NCBI GenBank assembly: GCA_947306425.1
Contig: CAMZGO010000013.1
Span: 1 to 41,438, forward strand
Reading direction: 5' to 3'
Length of the DNA stretch: 41,438 nt
Source: an uncultured Elusimicrobia bacterium
GTDB lineage: Bacteria > Elusimicrobiota > Elusimicrobia > Elusimicrobiales > Elusimicrobiaceae
Shown here: positions 1 to 9,223 of the stretch, one piece after another
How positions within the stretch are numbered: position 1 is the first letter of the stretch
Layout: each line of letters begins with the position of its first letter
Made by a program: the position numbers and the translations under genes
Notes under the pieces: model-generated
The model's database searches: none
Told to the model about the DNA's origin: nothing
What the model saw: the letters and a program-made list of their open reading frames with translations, nothing else

Positions 1-2
1 CA

Positions 3-3000
3 GCAGCAACGATAGCAGGTTTAACGGTAGTAGGGGCAATAAGCCCGATAACAGCTATAGGAACGGTAGGAACGGCTTTAGCCTTAGCACCTATCGGTAT
101 ACCGGGAAGCGGTATAGATTCGGAAAATAAAAATCCTTTTACCAATATCAAAAATGATATTACCGAAGTTTGGTATAAGTATTTCCAGCCAAAAACTAAT
201 CTTAAAAGGGCAAAATATATTGCAAAACATTTGCCTAATTTTAAATATAGTGACGTAACTCTTGAAGATGGCACTACCGTTAAAGTAGAAAGCAAGTATG
301 GTTTTATTGCTGAAAGTGAATATTTAGATTTCTATAATGCAAATTTTACAAAAGAAGCGGGAAAACATTTTGAAAGGAAAGTCGCACATGACAATTTGCT
401 TGCGGAATTAATTTTTAAATCTCTTGAATTTCCTACTCAAAAACAACTTTATTGGGTTATGGCAAGTGCAGCTGATAATGTTTATAAAGTATTGGCATCC
501 CAATTAATGCAAGAATTTGGATATGACAATGTTTCTAAAGAAGAGATTGCCAATTATTTTGAAAGCATTTTTAATGATGTAAAAGTTGCTTTGCCTCAAT
601 TATCTAAACAAGATGTAGAAAGGCTTCAATCATTAACTAGGAGAATTATAGAGAAAACAGAGAATTCATTGAATGTTTCCTCACCGGAAGATCAAATATT
701 ATCAGGGGCTATAGTTGATTTAGATATTCTTAAGAATAAGATGTCAGATAAAGCTATAGATGCTTTATATAATGCCTCTGATTTAACAAAAGATATTTTG
801 GAACCTCTTATAATAACGAAACATAATGATTATTCTACCACGTATAAAAATATTCTACCGATTCATCTAATGTATAATAACGGAACGATTTCAAAAACCC
901 CTAAGATATACATTATACTATCTAGAGAAATAACAGTACCAAATGGTTTTGTTGTAGCACAAGATGAAACCATGACTTATAAGTTCGTAGTAAATGATAT
1001 TGTTGCCGTAAATAATTCTAGAAGTTTTTCACGTAGTGCTTTTAAAAATCCTAAGAAGATGTATAATTCTCAACCTAAAGATAGAGATTTATTAATTGAA
1101 AGTGCACTTAATTTAGAAGATAAAGCTTATATAGCTGCAAGTGTACAAAAGGCGGATTTAACCACCACTCACCAAGATGATTTAATTGCTATAGTAAAAG
1201 CATTTGAGAAAGATCGTTTGGATTGGGCGTTAACCGGTATTGCACTAATTGCAGGTGCTGACTTAGCAGCAAGTTTAAGCAGTCAGTTAGGGAAATTGAT
1301 TCCAATATATGGTCTTGTTCTCATGGTTGCGGGTGTCGGATATCTTACACCTCTTATAGCTGTTGCTCTTAAGAAATATATTAATAGGCTCGGCAATGTA
1401 AAAACAGCACAGTTGGGATTATATGCTATGCTCGGTGCTTCAATATTGGGTATGACAGCAGGCATGCTGGGACATTATAAACCTGAAGAAGCGAATTTGT
1501 ATGCTATAATTTCATCGGTAATATTTTTTGCAGTGGCAGCAACTGTCGCCAGCGTTTTTAACACAATAAAAGGCCCTATGCTAAAAAGCGTTTATAAGGA
1601 CAATGTCATATTTTCAAGTAAAAATATGGATTTTGATACTAATAAAGCATTAGCTAAAGTTCTTGCAGCAGGTATTCCCGCAATATTTGTTATTTTAAAT
1701 ATGATTAAAGGTTCTCCTACAGCAGATAATGTAGCCACCCAAGAGTTAATAAATGCCGTAGAAGGAACTATAGCCCCTATGGAACAAGCAAAAGAATTTG
1801 ATATAATGAATTTCTTATCTACAATAAATTGGTCTATTATGGTTCCTGTATCCTCCTTACTGTCCTTATGGGGACTCTATAGTATTAAACACAGTAGATT
1901 ACAAAATGAATTAAATGCTAAATCTTTAAATGAACAGGGAAATAATAAAGTTAATAACCAAAAAGCAGAAAACATAAAAAAGACAAAAGAAAAAATATCA
2001 GAACAAAAACAAAAGGAAAAGTTTGAAAAAATTATCAAACCCATGATTAAACCTGAATATGTACGTTTATTCATGATATATCTGCCTTATGGTATTGTTC
2101 AATCTATTATTATTAACCAAATTGCAGCCGGATTATTAGTAGAACAAGCTTTATTCGTTACTATGACGGGTTCTATTATTAGTTGGTTGGCACGTAAAAT
2201 ATCAACTAAGATGATAGAAGCAAGAAAAATTAATGAAGATCAACTAACAGGTTTAATGTTACCTCTTATGGCATTATCATACATGGGTATATTCCTTTCA
2301 CCATTTGATTTAAGCTTATCTGCAAATTCTATTTATTTGATTCTCTCAATGTTAGGAGCATATATATCAACTCCTACATTAGGAACGGTGGAAAGCACAA
2401 GAATGATAAATAAAACAGTAGATTATTATATGGATTTACGCATGAATATTGAAGAAGATAAGACTTTATCTCAAAAGGAAAAGAAAGAAAAAATTGACAA
2501 AATAAACGAAGAAATGAATGCCATGAAAACTGAAGCAGCCGCCCATTATAATAGGGGTAATGCAAGTGCTCTATATCCTGTAATAGGATTATCACTTGCT
2601 GCTATACTTATGATAGACATATTAAAAAGTAATCCCGCTGTATCTCAAAGCTTAATTAATATTGCGGATATTTTTGGTGGAGTATCAGAGTTAACGGGGG
2701 AAAAACTTATTAAATTATCTTTCTTTAAGATATTTATGAGTATCGCAGCTGGTATGGCTTTGACTACATTCATTTCCAATACGAAACTTTTTAAATCAAT
2801 CTTCTATTCAGAGAAAGCCAAAATAACTCAAGATATGATAGACAAGGGAGGAATTACTGAAAAAGCACTTGCTATTAAAGCTGATAACATGGGTACTAAC
2901 ATTAGAAAATTATACGATGATGTTAAAACTCTAAATACAGATTTAACGCTAAACCGTATAGGGCTTTCTTCTGAAAAAACTGTAAATAATTGGTTACAGA

Positions 3001-3527
3001 GGGCAATTTCTATAAATAACAGAATTAAATTCTTGACTGAGTATGATAGTGATATCGCTGTTAAAATGGAAGGAGCTATTACCACTTTCAAGAATAATAT
3101 TATACCGAATCTTGAATATATTGTGGAAAGAGTTTCACCAGCAAATAATGAATATGCTTTAAAGGGCAATAAAAAAGTATCTCATTATTCATCTCGGTTT
3201 CTATCACAATATAATAATCTGCTGCTTTCTGCGAAAGTAAAAGGATTAAATTATATAGAAGAAGGAGTTACAGCCCCTGTAAAAACTCTGCATTTTGCAA
3301 AAGCAACGGTATATAGAGACGGATTGATATCTCTTCTTAAAAATAAGAAAGAAGGTATTATATATAACGGAATGTTTCAGGACTTTGATCACTTATATAA
3401 TGGTGCTTTAAAGGAAATAGAATATTATAAAAAAGATAACAAGTTCAATGAAGAAGAAGAACTTAGAATTACTATTTTGAAAGAACAAATAGATAATATC
3501 AAAAATACGTTTATGAGTCAAAAATAA
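3..3527 (+). CDS. Giant MFS-like multi-pass membrane protein (5' end missing)
   Basis: The reading frame is open to the left edge, so the start lies outside; 1174 residues are visible. It begins with a hydrophobic Ala/Gly/Thr-rich stretch (visible residues 1-33) that could be a signal peptide or a membrane helix. Next comes a soluble region of about 350 residues. From about residue 408 to 926 there are roughly twelve hydrophobic helices, split in two halves by a Lys/Gln/Glu-rich linker (nt 1900-2040), which resembles a major facilitator fold. About 250 mostly helical soluble residues follow to the stop. MFS proteins are normally 400-500 residues, so the N- and C-terminal soluble domains are unusual. 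No substrate-defining motif was recognised. The next gene is a conventional antiporter of the same superfamily. The MFS assignment is from helix count and layout only. Confidence 0.6.
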   Translation, partial: AATIAGLTVVGAISPITAIGTVGTALALAPIGIPGSGIDSENKNPFTNIKNDITEVWYKYFQPKTNLKRAKYIAKHLPNFKYSDVTLEDGTTVKVESKYGFIAESEYLDFYNANFTKEAGKHFERKVAHDNLLAELIFKSLEFPTQKQLYWVMASAADNVYKVLASQLMQEFGYDNVSKEEIANYFESIFNDVKVALPQLSKQDVERLQSLTRRIIEKTENSLNVSSPEDQILSGAIVDLDILKNKMSDKAIDALYNASDLTKDILEPLIITKHNDYSTTYKNILPIHLMYNNGTISKTPKIYIILSREITVPNGFVVAQDETMTYKFVVNDIVAVNNSRSFSRSAFKNPKKMYNSQPKDRDLLIESALNLEDKAYIAASVQKADLTTTHQDDLIAIVKAFEKDRLDWALTGIALIAGADLAASLSSQLGKLIPIYGLVLMVAGVGYLTPLIAVALKKYINRLGNVKTAQLGLYAMLGASILGMTAGMLGHYKPEEANLYAIISSVIFFAVAATVASVFNTIKGPMLKSVYKDNVIFSSKNMDFDTNKALAKVLAAGIPAIFVILNMIKGSPTADNVATQELINAVEGTIAPMEQAKEFDIMNFLSTINWSIMVPVSSLLSLWGLYSIKHSRLQNELNAKSLNEQGNNKVNNQKAENIKKTKEKISEQKQKEKFEKIIKPMIKPEYVRLFMIYLPYGIVQSIIINQIAAGLLVEQALFVTMTGSIISWLARKISTKMIEARKINEDQLTGLMLPLMALSYMGIFLSPFDLSLSANSIYLILSMLGAYISTPTLGTVESTRMINKTVDYYMDLRMNIEEDKTLSQKEKKEKIDKINEEMNAMKTEAAAHYNRGNASALYPVIGLSLAAILMIDILKSNPAVSQSLINIADIFGGVSELTGEKLIKLSFFKIFMSIAAGMALTTFISNTKLFKSIFYSEKAKITQDMIDKGGITEKALAIKADNMGTNIRKLYDDVKTLNTDLTLNRIGLSSEKTVNNWLQRAISINNRIKFLTEYDSDIAVKMEGAITTFKNNIIPNLEYIVERVSPANNEYALKGNKKVSHYSSRFLSQYNNLLLSAKVKGLNYIEEGVTAPVKTLHFAKATVYRDGLISLLKNKKEGIIYNGMFQDFDHLYNGALKEIEYYKKDNKFNEEEELRITILKEQIDNIKNTFMSQK

Positions 3528-3569
3528 CAAAATCTAAATATACGTTTATATTCTTGTTCAATGCTTTTA

Positions 3570-3615
3570 TATAATATGATATAATAGTTTTGTAGGTTCA
3601 AAAACATTTAAGGAG
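3570..3615 (+). promoter_or_regulatory. Promoter and RBS of the sugar-phosphate antiporter gene
   Basis: Two overlapping TATAAT hexamers occur at 3570-3575 and 3580-3585. The second is preceded by TGA, giving an extended -10 (TGATATAAT). No good -35 lies at the normal distance. AAGGAG at 3610-3615 is a strong ribosome binding site 6 nt before the ATG at 3622. Confidence 0.5.
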
Positions 3616-3621
3616 AAACAA

Positions 3622-5016
3622 ATGTTCAACAAGTTGATGCACTACTTCAAACCGCTTCCTGATATCGCTCCGTTAACAGATGAGCAGGTCATTAAGAAGC
3701 AATATAAATATTGGCGTATCAAGATGTTTTTTTCTATGTATTTTGGTTACGCCCTATTTTATTTTACACGTAAAAATATTGATATCATCAAACCGACTTT
3801 GATTGAAAACAATCTTTTTACAATAGAGCAGTTGGGTAATATTGGGTTTGCTATCTATCTTACTTATGGTGTAGGTAAGTTTTTAAGCGGTATTATTGCA
3901 GACAAATGTAATATACGTGCTGTTATGGCAACCGGTTTAATGGTATCTTCCGTTATTAACCTAATTTTTGCTTTTTTACCTCAGATGAGTTCTGCTTTTA
4001 ACTCAGTTGGAATTCCTTTAAGTGTAACGATGTTAGCAACCTTCTTGTGGGCTTTGAACGGTGTTGCTCAGTCAATGGGTTTTCCTCCGGTTGCAAAAGG
4101 ATTGGTCTATTGGTTCTCACCTAATGAAAGGGCCACCAAGTGGACATTATGGTCTTCATCTCATACTTTCGGGGCATTCTTCGTTGCACAGTTGATTTCT
4201 TTGCTCGCTTGGATGAAATTCGGATGGCAATATGCCTTTATTGTTCCTTCAATTTTAGGTATACTTTATAGTATTTATATGTTGCGTGCTATGACTGATA
4301 AACCAACTACAGTCGGTTTACCTCCTATTGAAAAATATAGAAATGATGTTATCCCCGTGGTAAAAGAAAAAAGTGATATGACTCAGTGGCAAATTATCAA
4401 AAAATATGTTTTGACAAATCCGTTTTTATGGGCTTTGGCTGTGTCTTATATCTTCATATATTATGTACGTTTTGCGACTTTGGATTGGGCAACAACATTT
4501 TTAGTACAAGACCGTGGATTTTCACAAGCATTGGCGGCAAGTGCTGCTTCAGCCATGCCTTTATTGGGTATGCCGGGCGGTATAGTTGCTGGTTATCTTG
4601 CTGACAGATGGTTCGGCGGCCGCTGTACACAAATGAATATAATTTACCTGACGATACTTGCCATTAGTTGCTGGTGCTTTTATAAATATGCTTCTGTTAA
4701 TGCCTTCCTCGTTACAGCTATATTTGCTGCTTTTATAGGTTTCTTTGTAGATGGCCCTCAAAATTTGGCAGGCGGTGTTCAGGCATCCCGTATAACTGTT
4801 CAGGAATCTGTATCTGCTGCTTGCGGATTTACAGGAATGTTCGGCTATTTTGGTGCAATGTTATCATCAAAAGGTGCAGCATATATTAGTCAAAGTTATG
4901 GTTGGAAAGGTGTATATGTTTCTTGTATAATTTCATGTTTTATAGCAATGGCTTTAATTGCTACTACGTGGAAGAAGGAAGCAACACCTCCGCAGAATAA
5001 CAAAAAAACTAACTAA
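3622..5016 (+). CDS. Organophosphate:phosphate antiporter family transporter (GlpT/UhpT/UhpC type)
   Basis: The protein has 464 residues and about twelve membrane helices. The segment YWRIKMFFSMYFGYALFYFT followed by RKNIDIIKPTL is the characteristic first-helix region of the GlpT/UhpT/UhpC group, including the Arg that binds substrate phosphate in that family. Members exchange inorganic phosphate for glycerol-3-phosphate or hexose-6-phosphate across the inner membrane; UhpC is a sensor variant. Which substrate applies here cannot be told from sequence. No uhpA/uhpB-like two-component genes lie nearby, so a plain transporter is more likely than a sensor. It is monocistronic: its own promoter lies upstream and terminator hairpins lie downstream. 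Confidence 0.88.
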   Translation: MFNKLMHYFKPLPDIAPLTDEQVIKKQYKYWRIKMFFSMYFGYALFYFTRKNIDIIKPTLIENNLFTIEQLGNIGFAIYLTYGVGKFLSGIIADKCNIRAVMATGLMVSSVINLIFAFLPQMSSAFNSVGIPLSVTMLATFLWALNGVAQSMGFPPVAKGLVYWFSPNERATKWTLWSSSHTFGAFFVAQLISLLAWMKFGWQYAFIVPSILGILYSIYMLRAMTDKPTTVGLPPIEKYRNDVIPVVKEKSDMTQWQIIKKYVLTNPFLWALAVSYIFIYYVRFATLDWATTFLVQDRGFSQALAASAASAMPLLGMPGGIVAGYLADRWFGGRCTQMNIIYLTILAISCWCFYKYASVNAFLVTAIFAAFIGFFVDGPQNLAGGVQASRITVQESVSAACGFTGMFGYFGAMLSSKGAAYISQSYGWKGVYVSCIISCFIAMALIATTWKKEATPPQNNKKTN

Positions 5017-5024
5017 AAATATAT

Positions 5025-5094
5025 ACTCCCCTTGTCTAAAGCGGGGGGAGTGTTATTATTACATTATACCCCTATTTATATAGGGGTTTTTATT
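5025..5094 (+). terminator. Two consecutive terminator hairpins after the antiporter gene
   Basis: ACTCCCC pairs with GGGGAGT around 5027-5053. A second stem CCCCTAT/ATAGGGG at about 5069-5087 is followed by a T-rich run (TTTTTATTTTTT). The second has the form of an intrinsic terminator. Confidence 0.75.
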
Positions 5095-5108
5095 TTTTAT
5101 TTTTACAA

Positions 5109-5137
5109 TTGACAATATTACATAAAACTGATAATAT
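5109..5137 (+). promoter_or_regulatory. Sigma-70-type promoter of the fructokinase operon
   Basis: TTGACA at 5109-5114 and TAATAT at 5132-5137 are separated by 17 nt. A purine-rich GGGGA precedes the ATG at 5178 by 5-6 nt. Confidence 0.55.
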
Positions 5138-5177
5138 CTAAGCAGGAGTAGTAAAATTTAATTATGCGGGGACTATT

Positions 5178-6056
5178 ATGGAAAATAAAAAACCACTAGT
5201 AGTAGGCATCGGGGAACTCCTTTGGGATGTTTTTCCGACAGGTAAACGTGCCGGCGGTGCACCGATAAACTTTGTTTATCATGCAACACAACTCGGCGCA
5301 GAAGGTTATGCAATCAGTGCTGTTGGTAATGATGCCTTCGGTACTGAAATATTGCAGGAACTTGATAAAAATCACATTGCATATTACATTGATTCTTTAT
5401 CTTATCCAACAGGTAGTGTTAAGGTGGAATTAAATAATGGTATTCCGTCCTATACAATTATTGAAAATGTCGCTTGGGATCATATACCTTTGACACAAAA
5501 GGCAGTTGATTTAGTCAAAAGAGCCGATGCCGTTTGTTACGGTACTTTGTCTTTAAGGCATCCAGATTCAAAAAATACCGTCACAACTCTGCTTTCTTAT
5601 GCAAGAAAAGATGCCCTAAGATTTTACGATATCAATTTGCGTCAGCATTATTATTCAAAAGAACTTATTGAAGAACTTCTAAACTACGCAAATGTATTTA
5701 AAATAAATGATGATGAATTGCTTGTTTTGAGGGATTTGTTCTCCCTTAAAGGTACTGATGAGGAAGTATGTAAATACTTTATGAACACCTACAAATTAAA
5801 GTATCTCATCTTAACAGCCGGGGAAAAATACAGCGTCGTCTATTCCCAAACGGAGGTATCCCGTATTGAAACACCGAAGGTAACCGTGGCAGATACCGTC
5901 GGCGCAGGGGATGCATTTTCCGGTGCTTTTGTACAAGGGATTTTATCAGGTAAAACCTTGAAAGAAGCACATAAACAAGCGGTTGAAATTTCTGCTTTTG
6001 TATGTACTAAAACGGGTGCTTGGCCGGAATACGACCATTGTACTTGTGCAAAATAA
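5178..6056 (+). CDS. PfkB-family carbohydrate kinase, probable fructokinase
   Basis: A 292-residue ribokinase-fold kinase that transfers phosphate from ATP to a sugar in the cytoplasm. The N-terminal sugar-binding region shows GIGELLWDVFPTG and GGAPINFVYHATQLGA (Gly-Gly motif, roughly residues 12-42). Near the C-terminus DTVGAGDAFSGAFV carries the anion-hole GAGD and the catalytic Asp. The GELLWD..P.G..GGAP.N pattern is typical of bacterial fructokinases rather than ribokinase or 1-phosphofructokinase. It is followed 13 nt later by a sugar permease, so the pair likely imports and phosphorylates one sugar. Fructose is the most probable substrate but is inferred. Confidence 0.85.
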   Translation: MENKKPLVVGIGELLWDVFPTGKRAGGAPINFVYHATQLGAEGYAISAVGNDAFGTEILQELDKNHIAYYIDSLSYPTGSVKVELNNGIPSYTIIENVAWDHIPLTQKAVDLVKRADAVCYGTLSLRHPDSKNTVTTLLSYARKDALRFYDINLRQHYYSKELIEELLNYANVFKINDDELLVLRDLFSLKGTDEEVCKYFMNTYKLKYLILTAGEKYSVVYSQTEVSRIETPKVTVADTVGAGDAFSGAFVQGILSGKTLKEAHKQAVEISAFVCTKTGAWPEYDHCTCAK

Positions 6057-6069
6057 ATAAGGAGATATT

Positions 6070-7236
6070 ATGTCTGAAGAAAAAAACACTTCTTTAGTAG
6101 CAAAGTTAGTTCCGGTTATGCTTGCCTTCTTTGCTATGGGCTTTGTTGACAGCGTAGGCACAGCGGCAAACTTCGTGAAGAAAGAATTTATGCTTAATAA
6201 CTTTCAAGCATTTCTTTGTTCATCAGCGGTATTTTTTTGGTTCTTAATTTTCTCTGTTCCTACGGGGATGTTAATGAACAAAATCGGCCGCCGCAAAACG
6301 GTTATAATAAGTTTGTGGATAACATTAGGTGCATTGCTTTTACCGCTTATTCCGGTAAAGAGTTTAGCTTTGCTCATGGTATCTTTTTCTTTATTAGGTA
6401 TCGGTAATGCTTTAATGCAAGTTTCCCTAAACCCGTTAGTATCAAATATTGTTACGGGAGATAAACTCGCCAGCACAATGACTTTTGGACAATTTATAAA
6501 AGCCATTGCCTCTTGGAGTGCAACAGTTATTGCCCCTTTTGTCGCTGCCAAATATAATAATTGGGCATTAATGTACGCGATTTTTGCAGTGGAATGTATT
6601 GTGGCTATTATCTTCCTTACAAAAGAGGATATTAAAGAGGAAGAAATTACCGGCAAGCCGTCTAGCTTTATGGAATGTTTGGCTTTACTTGGCGATACAA
6701 CCATTTTACTCTGCTTTATAGGTATTATGTGTCACGTTGGTATAGATGTGGGTACAAACACATCTGCCCCGCAAATATTGATGGATAAGGTCGGCTTAAC
6801 AACAGGGGACGCTATGAAAGCAACAGGTGTTTATTTTATCTTTCGTACTATAGGTTGTTTAAGCGGTTCTTTCTTGCTTTCCAGATTATCCGCAAAATTG
6901 GTTTTTGGTGTAAGCGTTTTGTTTATGCTGGCGGCAATGGGCGGTTTATTTCTATTTGATAACCAGGCGGCAATATTTGTCTGTGTCGCTTTGATTGGGT
7001 TAGGAAACTCAAACATTTTCCCTATCATTTTTTCCCAAGCGATTATGCATAAACCGGCAAAGAAGAATGAAATTTCCGGCTTAATGATTATGGGGCTTAT
7101 CGGCGGTGCAATTTTCCCGCCTATAATGGGTTATGTATCAGATGTTATGAATTCCCAAAACGGTTCGGTAATTATTATAAGTATCGGTGTTTTGTACTTA
7201 CTTAGTCTAGTAGTAAAAATTAAAAAGACGGTTTAA
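6070..7236 (+). CDS. MFS sugar permease (FHS/FucP-like group)
   Basis: A 388-residue protein with about twelve membrane helices. The start MLAFFAMGFVDSVGTAANFV and the loop 2-3 motif GMLMNKIGRRKTV are typical of the fucose:H+ symporter-like group of MFS sugar transporters found in gut bacteria. It probably symports a hexose with protons across the inner membrane. AAGGAGATATT before the ATG is a good ribosome binding site, and the 13-nt gap to the kinase indicates one operon. The substrate is probably that of the neighbouring fructokinase; this is inferred from context only. Confidence 0.8.
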   Translation: MSEEKNTSLVAKLVPVMLAFFAMGFVDSVGTAANFVKKEFMLNNFQAFLCSSAVFFWFLIFSVPTGMLMNKIGRRKTVIISLWITLGALLLPLIPVKSLALLMVSFSLLGIGNALMQVSLNPLVSNIVTGDKLASTMTFGQFIKAIASWSATVIAPFVAAKYNNWALMYAIFAVECIVAIIFLTKEDIKEEEITGKPSSFMECLALLGDTTILLCFIGIMCHVGIDVGTNTSAPQILMDKVGLTTGDAMKATGVYFIFRTIGCLSGSFLLSRLSAKLVFGVSVLFMLAAMGGLFLFDNQAAIFVCVALIGLGNSNIFPIIFSQAIMHKPAKKNEISGLMIMGLIGGAIFPPIMGYVSDVMNSQNGSVIIISIGVLYLLSLVVKIKKTV

Positions 7237-7251
7237 TTTATTACTCTATAA

Positions 7252-7325
7252 AATATCCCCGGGTTTTGCCCGGGGATATTTTTATCTTTAAATAAATATC
7301 CCCCGAATTTAAAAACTCGGGGGAT
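7252..7325. terminator. Terminator hairpins between convergent genes
   Basis: CCCCGGG-TTTTG-CCCGGGG at about 7256-7274, followed by ATATTTTTAT, terminates the permease operon. A second hairpin, ATCCCCCGA/TCGGGGGAT at about 7298-7325, lies at the end of the convergent minus-strand gene and can serve that gene. Confidence 0.8.
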
Positions 7326-7344
7326 AAAATATATGTGAAGATAT

Positions 7345-8028
7345 CTATTTTTCTTGTTTTGCGTCTTGTGTTAAGGATTTAATCCATCCCCAAAAACCAG
7401 AAGATGATTTTTCTTCAGATTTTTTTTCCAATAATTTCGTAAAATCTTCTACTGTGTAAAAAATTAAAGAACCATTGGAAAGTTCGGATTTTTCTATCGC
7501 GCTGTTCCCTGATAAATAGATGTCTTTCCATGAAGTAGCCAAATCAAATAACTTTGCCGTATTAACAATTTTGCCTGTATATTCAAAATAATAAACATTT
7601 TGGGCAATTTCTTTAGTATAAGCCTTTTTATCGGTATCAGAAGGTAAAGCGTTTAATGCCTTTGCTAAGTCATCAAGAATGACAAAAATACTTTGCCCTA
7701 TATTTTCCTGTTTTTGATGCTTTAGTGTTGTGCTTTCCATTAAGAATAAGAGTTTATAGTACTTATTCTGTAATTCATAATATTCTTTAGATTTTGTGAC
7801 ATTAATTTTGTATAGTATTTCTCTATTTTGCTTTCTTAGTTGTTTGATAACATTTTCTTCAGAAGTTTTTTGTGCTTCTTGTTCCAATTGATTGTTTACC
7901 GCAGAGGTAACATCCTGGATAATATCATCATTCAACCCCAAATCAGCGGCATTTGTTGTTTTAGATGCCATTACAGGCATAGCAGAAAGCGCGCATACTG
8001 CGATTGCTATTAGCAAGTTCTTTTTCAT
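7345..8028 (-). CDS. Secreted coiled-coil protein of unknown function
   Basis: 227 residues. The first ~22 residues form a classical signal peptide (positively charged MKKN, hydrophobic core LLIAIAVCALSAMPVMA, likely cleavage before SKT). The mature part is helical with many Lys, Glu and Gln residues (coiled coil around residues 40-100) and ends in a small Trp-containing segment FWGWIKSLTQDAKQEK. No family was recognised. AAAGGAG lies 6-8 nt upstream of the ATG and a promoter is visible further up. It is probably periplasmic. It sits convergent to the sugar operon and is not obviously linked to any neighbour. Confidence 0.7.
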   Translation of the reverse strand: MKKNLLIAIAVCALSAMPVMASKTTNAADLGLNDDIIQDVTSAVNNQLEQEAQKTSEENVIKQLRKQNREILYKINVTKSKEYYELQNKYYKLLFLMESTTLKHQKQENIGQSIFVILDDLAKALNALPSDTDKKAYTKEIAQNVYYFEYTGKIVNTAKLFDLATSWKDIYLSGNSAIEKSELSNGSLIFYTVEDFTKLLEKKSEEKSSSGFWGWIKSLTQDAKQEK

Positions 8029-8080
8029 TTTTTTCTCCTTTACTTCACATCAAGTTTAGGTACGAATACCTTACAAAAAT

Positions 8081-8109
8081 ATTTTACTAGTTATATTGTT
8101 TTTTTGCAA
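8081..8109 (-). promoter_or_regulatory. Promoter of the secreted coiled-coil gene
   Basis: On the minus strand TTGCAA (8104-8109) and TAAAAT (8081-8086) are spaced by 17 nt, about 50 nt upstream of the start codon. Confidence 0.55.
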
Positions 8110-8120
8110 GGGAATTTAGT

Positions 8121-8136
8121 CCTATTTTAAAATAGG
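8121..8136. repeat. Perfect 16-bp palindrome between uppS and the secreted protein gene
   Basis: CCTATTTT/AAAATAGG forms a perfect palindrome. It lies 13 nt downstream of the uppS stop and just upstream of the -35 of the next gene. There is no T run after it, so an operator is as likely as a terminator. The right half continues as TAGGTCTTTTGGGTACTT, which resembles boxes at 15312-15353 and 41389-41430. Confidence 0.5.
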
Positions 8137-8149
8137 TCTTTTGGGTACT

Positions 8150-8824
8150 TTATTTCCTTTTGCCAAAACGCCGGTCTCTTTTGTTATATTCGGCAATGGC
8201 TTTTAGTAGGTCCTTTTCTTTAAAATCTGGCCACAGAGTTTTTGTAAAATAAAACTCACTATATGCTGCCTGCCAAAGAAGGAAATTTGATAAGCGTTCT
8301 TCGCCGGATGTTCTTATTATAAGGTCCGGTACAGGCAAGTTTTGATATAGGTTTTTTTCAATATCGCTTTCTTTAATATTTGTTTTGCCTTGTGCGATTA
8401 TTTTATTTACTGCATCGGTAATTTCCTGCCTTGCTCCATAATTTAAGCAAAGGTTTAAAGTTAATTTTTTATGGTTTTTAGTCGCTTCAATTACTTTATC
8501 AAGTTTGTTTAAAATCATGCTAGGCAACCCTTTTCGCCTGCCGCTGAAAACTAGTTTTACATCTTTATATTTATTTTCGGTAAATTTGCTTAAAGTATCT
8601 GCTAAAAGTTGCATTAAATATGCAATTTCCATTTTGGGGCGCGCCCAATTTTCTGTTGAAAAAGCATATAAACTTAAAACTTTTATTCCTTCTTCTAATG
8701 CAGTTTGTACGGCACTTTCAACTGAATTTGCACCCTCTTTATGGCCTTCTTTACGGGGCAGGCCTTTAAGTTTTGCCCAACGTCCGTTTCCATCCATTAT
8801 AATTGCGATATGCTTTGGTTTCAT
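8150..8824 (-). CDS. uppS: Isoprenyl transferase (undecaprenyl diphosphate synthase)
   Basis: A 224-residue cis-prenyltransferase that makes the C55 lipid carrier for peptidoglycan and LPS assembly by adding isopentenyl units to farnesyl diphosphate. The N-terminus HIAIIMDGNGRWAK contains the catalytic Asp (residue 11) and the diphosphate-binding loop. LYAFSTENWARP and, near the C-terminus, RTSGEERLSNFLLWQAAYSE with FTKTLWPDF are the other family signatures. The length is slightly short of the usual ~240-250 residues, but all motifs are present. The start is the only ATG upstream of the catalytic motif. Confidence 0.95.
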   Translation of the reverse strand: MKPKHIAIIMDGNGRWAKLKGLPRKEGHKEGANSVESAVQTALEEGIKVLSLYAFSTENWARPKMEIAYLMQLLADTLSKFTENKYKDVKLVFSGRRKGLPSMILNKLDKVIEATKNHKKLTLNLCLNYGARQEITDAVNKIIAQGKTNIKESDIEKNLYQNLPVPDLIIRTSGEERLSNFLLWQAAYSEFYFTKTLWPDFKEKDLLKAIAEYNKRDRRFGKRK

Positions 8825-8911
8825 GTATATATTTTAGCAATTTTGAAATCACTTTGTATTATAAAATATTGTTAGGGTTGACAACCTTTGATACTTTTTA
8901 AAAGACTTATA

Positions 8912-9096
8912 CTCTCATTTTCGCCACCCATTTTTTAGGGCTGTTATCTATGTAAAAAATGAGAGGGAGAACGCCCATTAGGGCAAGAGGGGGGTACTTT
9001 ATTATTAACAATATAGGTAAATTTATTTTTTGGTCACCCTACGCCCGTCTTGCACGATACAGCCGTGCAAACCACTATATGCCCTTTCTCATTTTT
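8912..9096. other. Structured intergenic element with competing stems
   Basis: Most of the 475-base gap between uppS and the pilin gene has no credible gene but contains pairing structure. CTCTCATTTT (8912-8921) pairs with AAAATGAGAG (8956-8965). The same right arm (8955-8964) can instead pair perfectly with TCTCATTTTT (9087-9096), enclosing about 140 nt. Inside are GCCC-ATTA-GGGC (about 8973-8984), GCAAGA/TCTTGC, and TTGCACG-loop-CGTGCAA (9050-9070). It could be a small RNA, a switch, or a MITE-like element with inverted ends. No promoter or T-run terminator is clear. Confidence 0.4.
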
Positions 9097-9223
9097 GTTT
9101 CATCTAATTATACCCTGCGCAAAAATAAAACGGCAAAGTGTGATGGAAATCAGAAAGAACAAGTTTTTTCACAATTTCATTTTTCCTTAAAAGTCTTATA
9201 CAAGCTTAACCTTAACATTTTGC

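Noticed and set aside
6204-6704. 166-codon minus-strand frame
   Set aside because: It is fully inside the sugar permease gene, which has clear family motifs and an RBS.
8199-8215. TAGGTCCTTTTC as another copy of the regulatory box
   Set aside because: It is inside uppS and explained by its coding sequence; the GTCCTTG word near 24505 is likewise coding.
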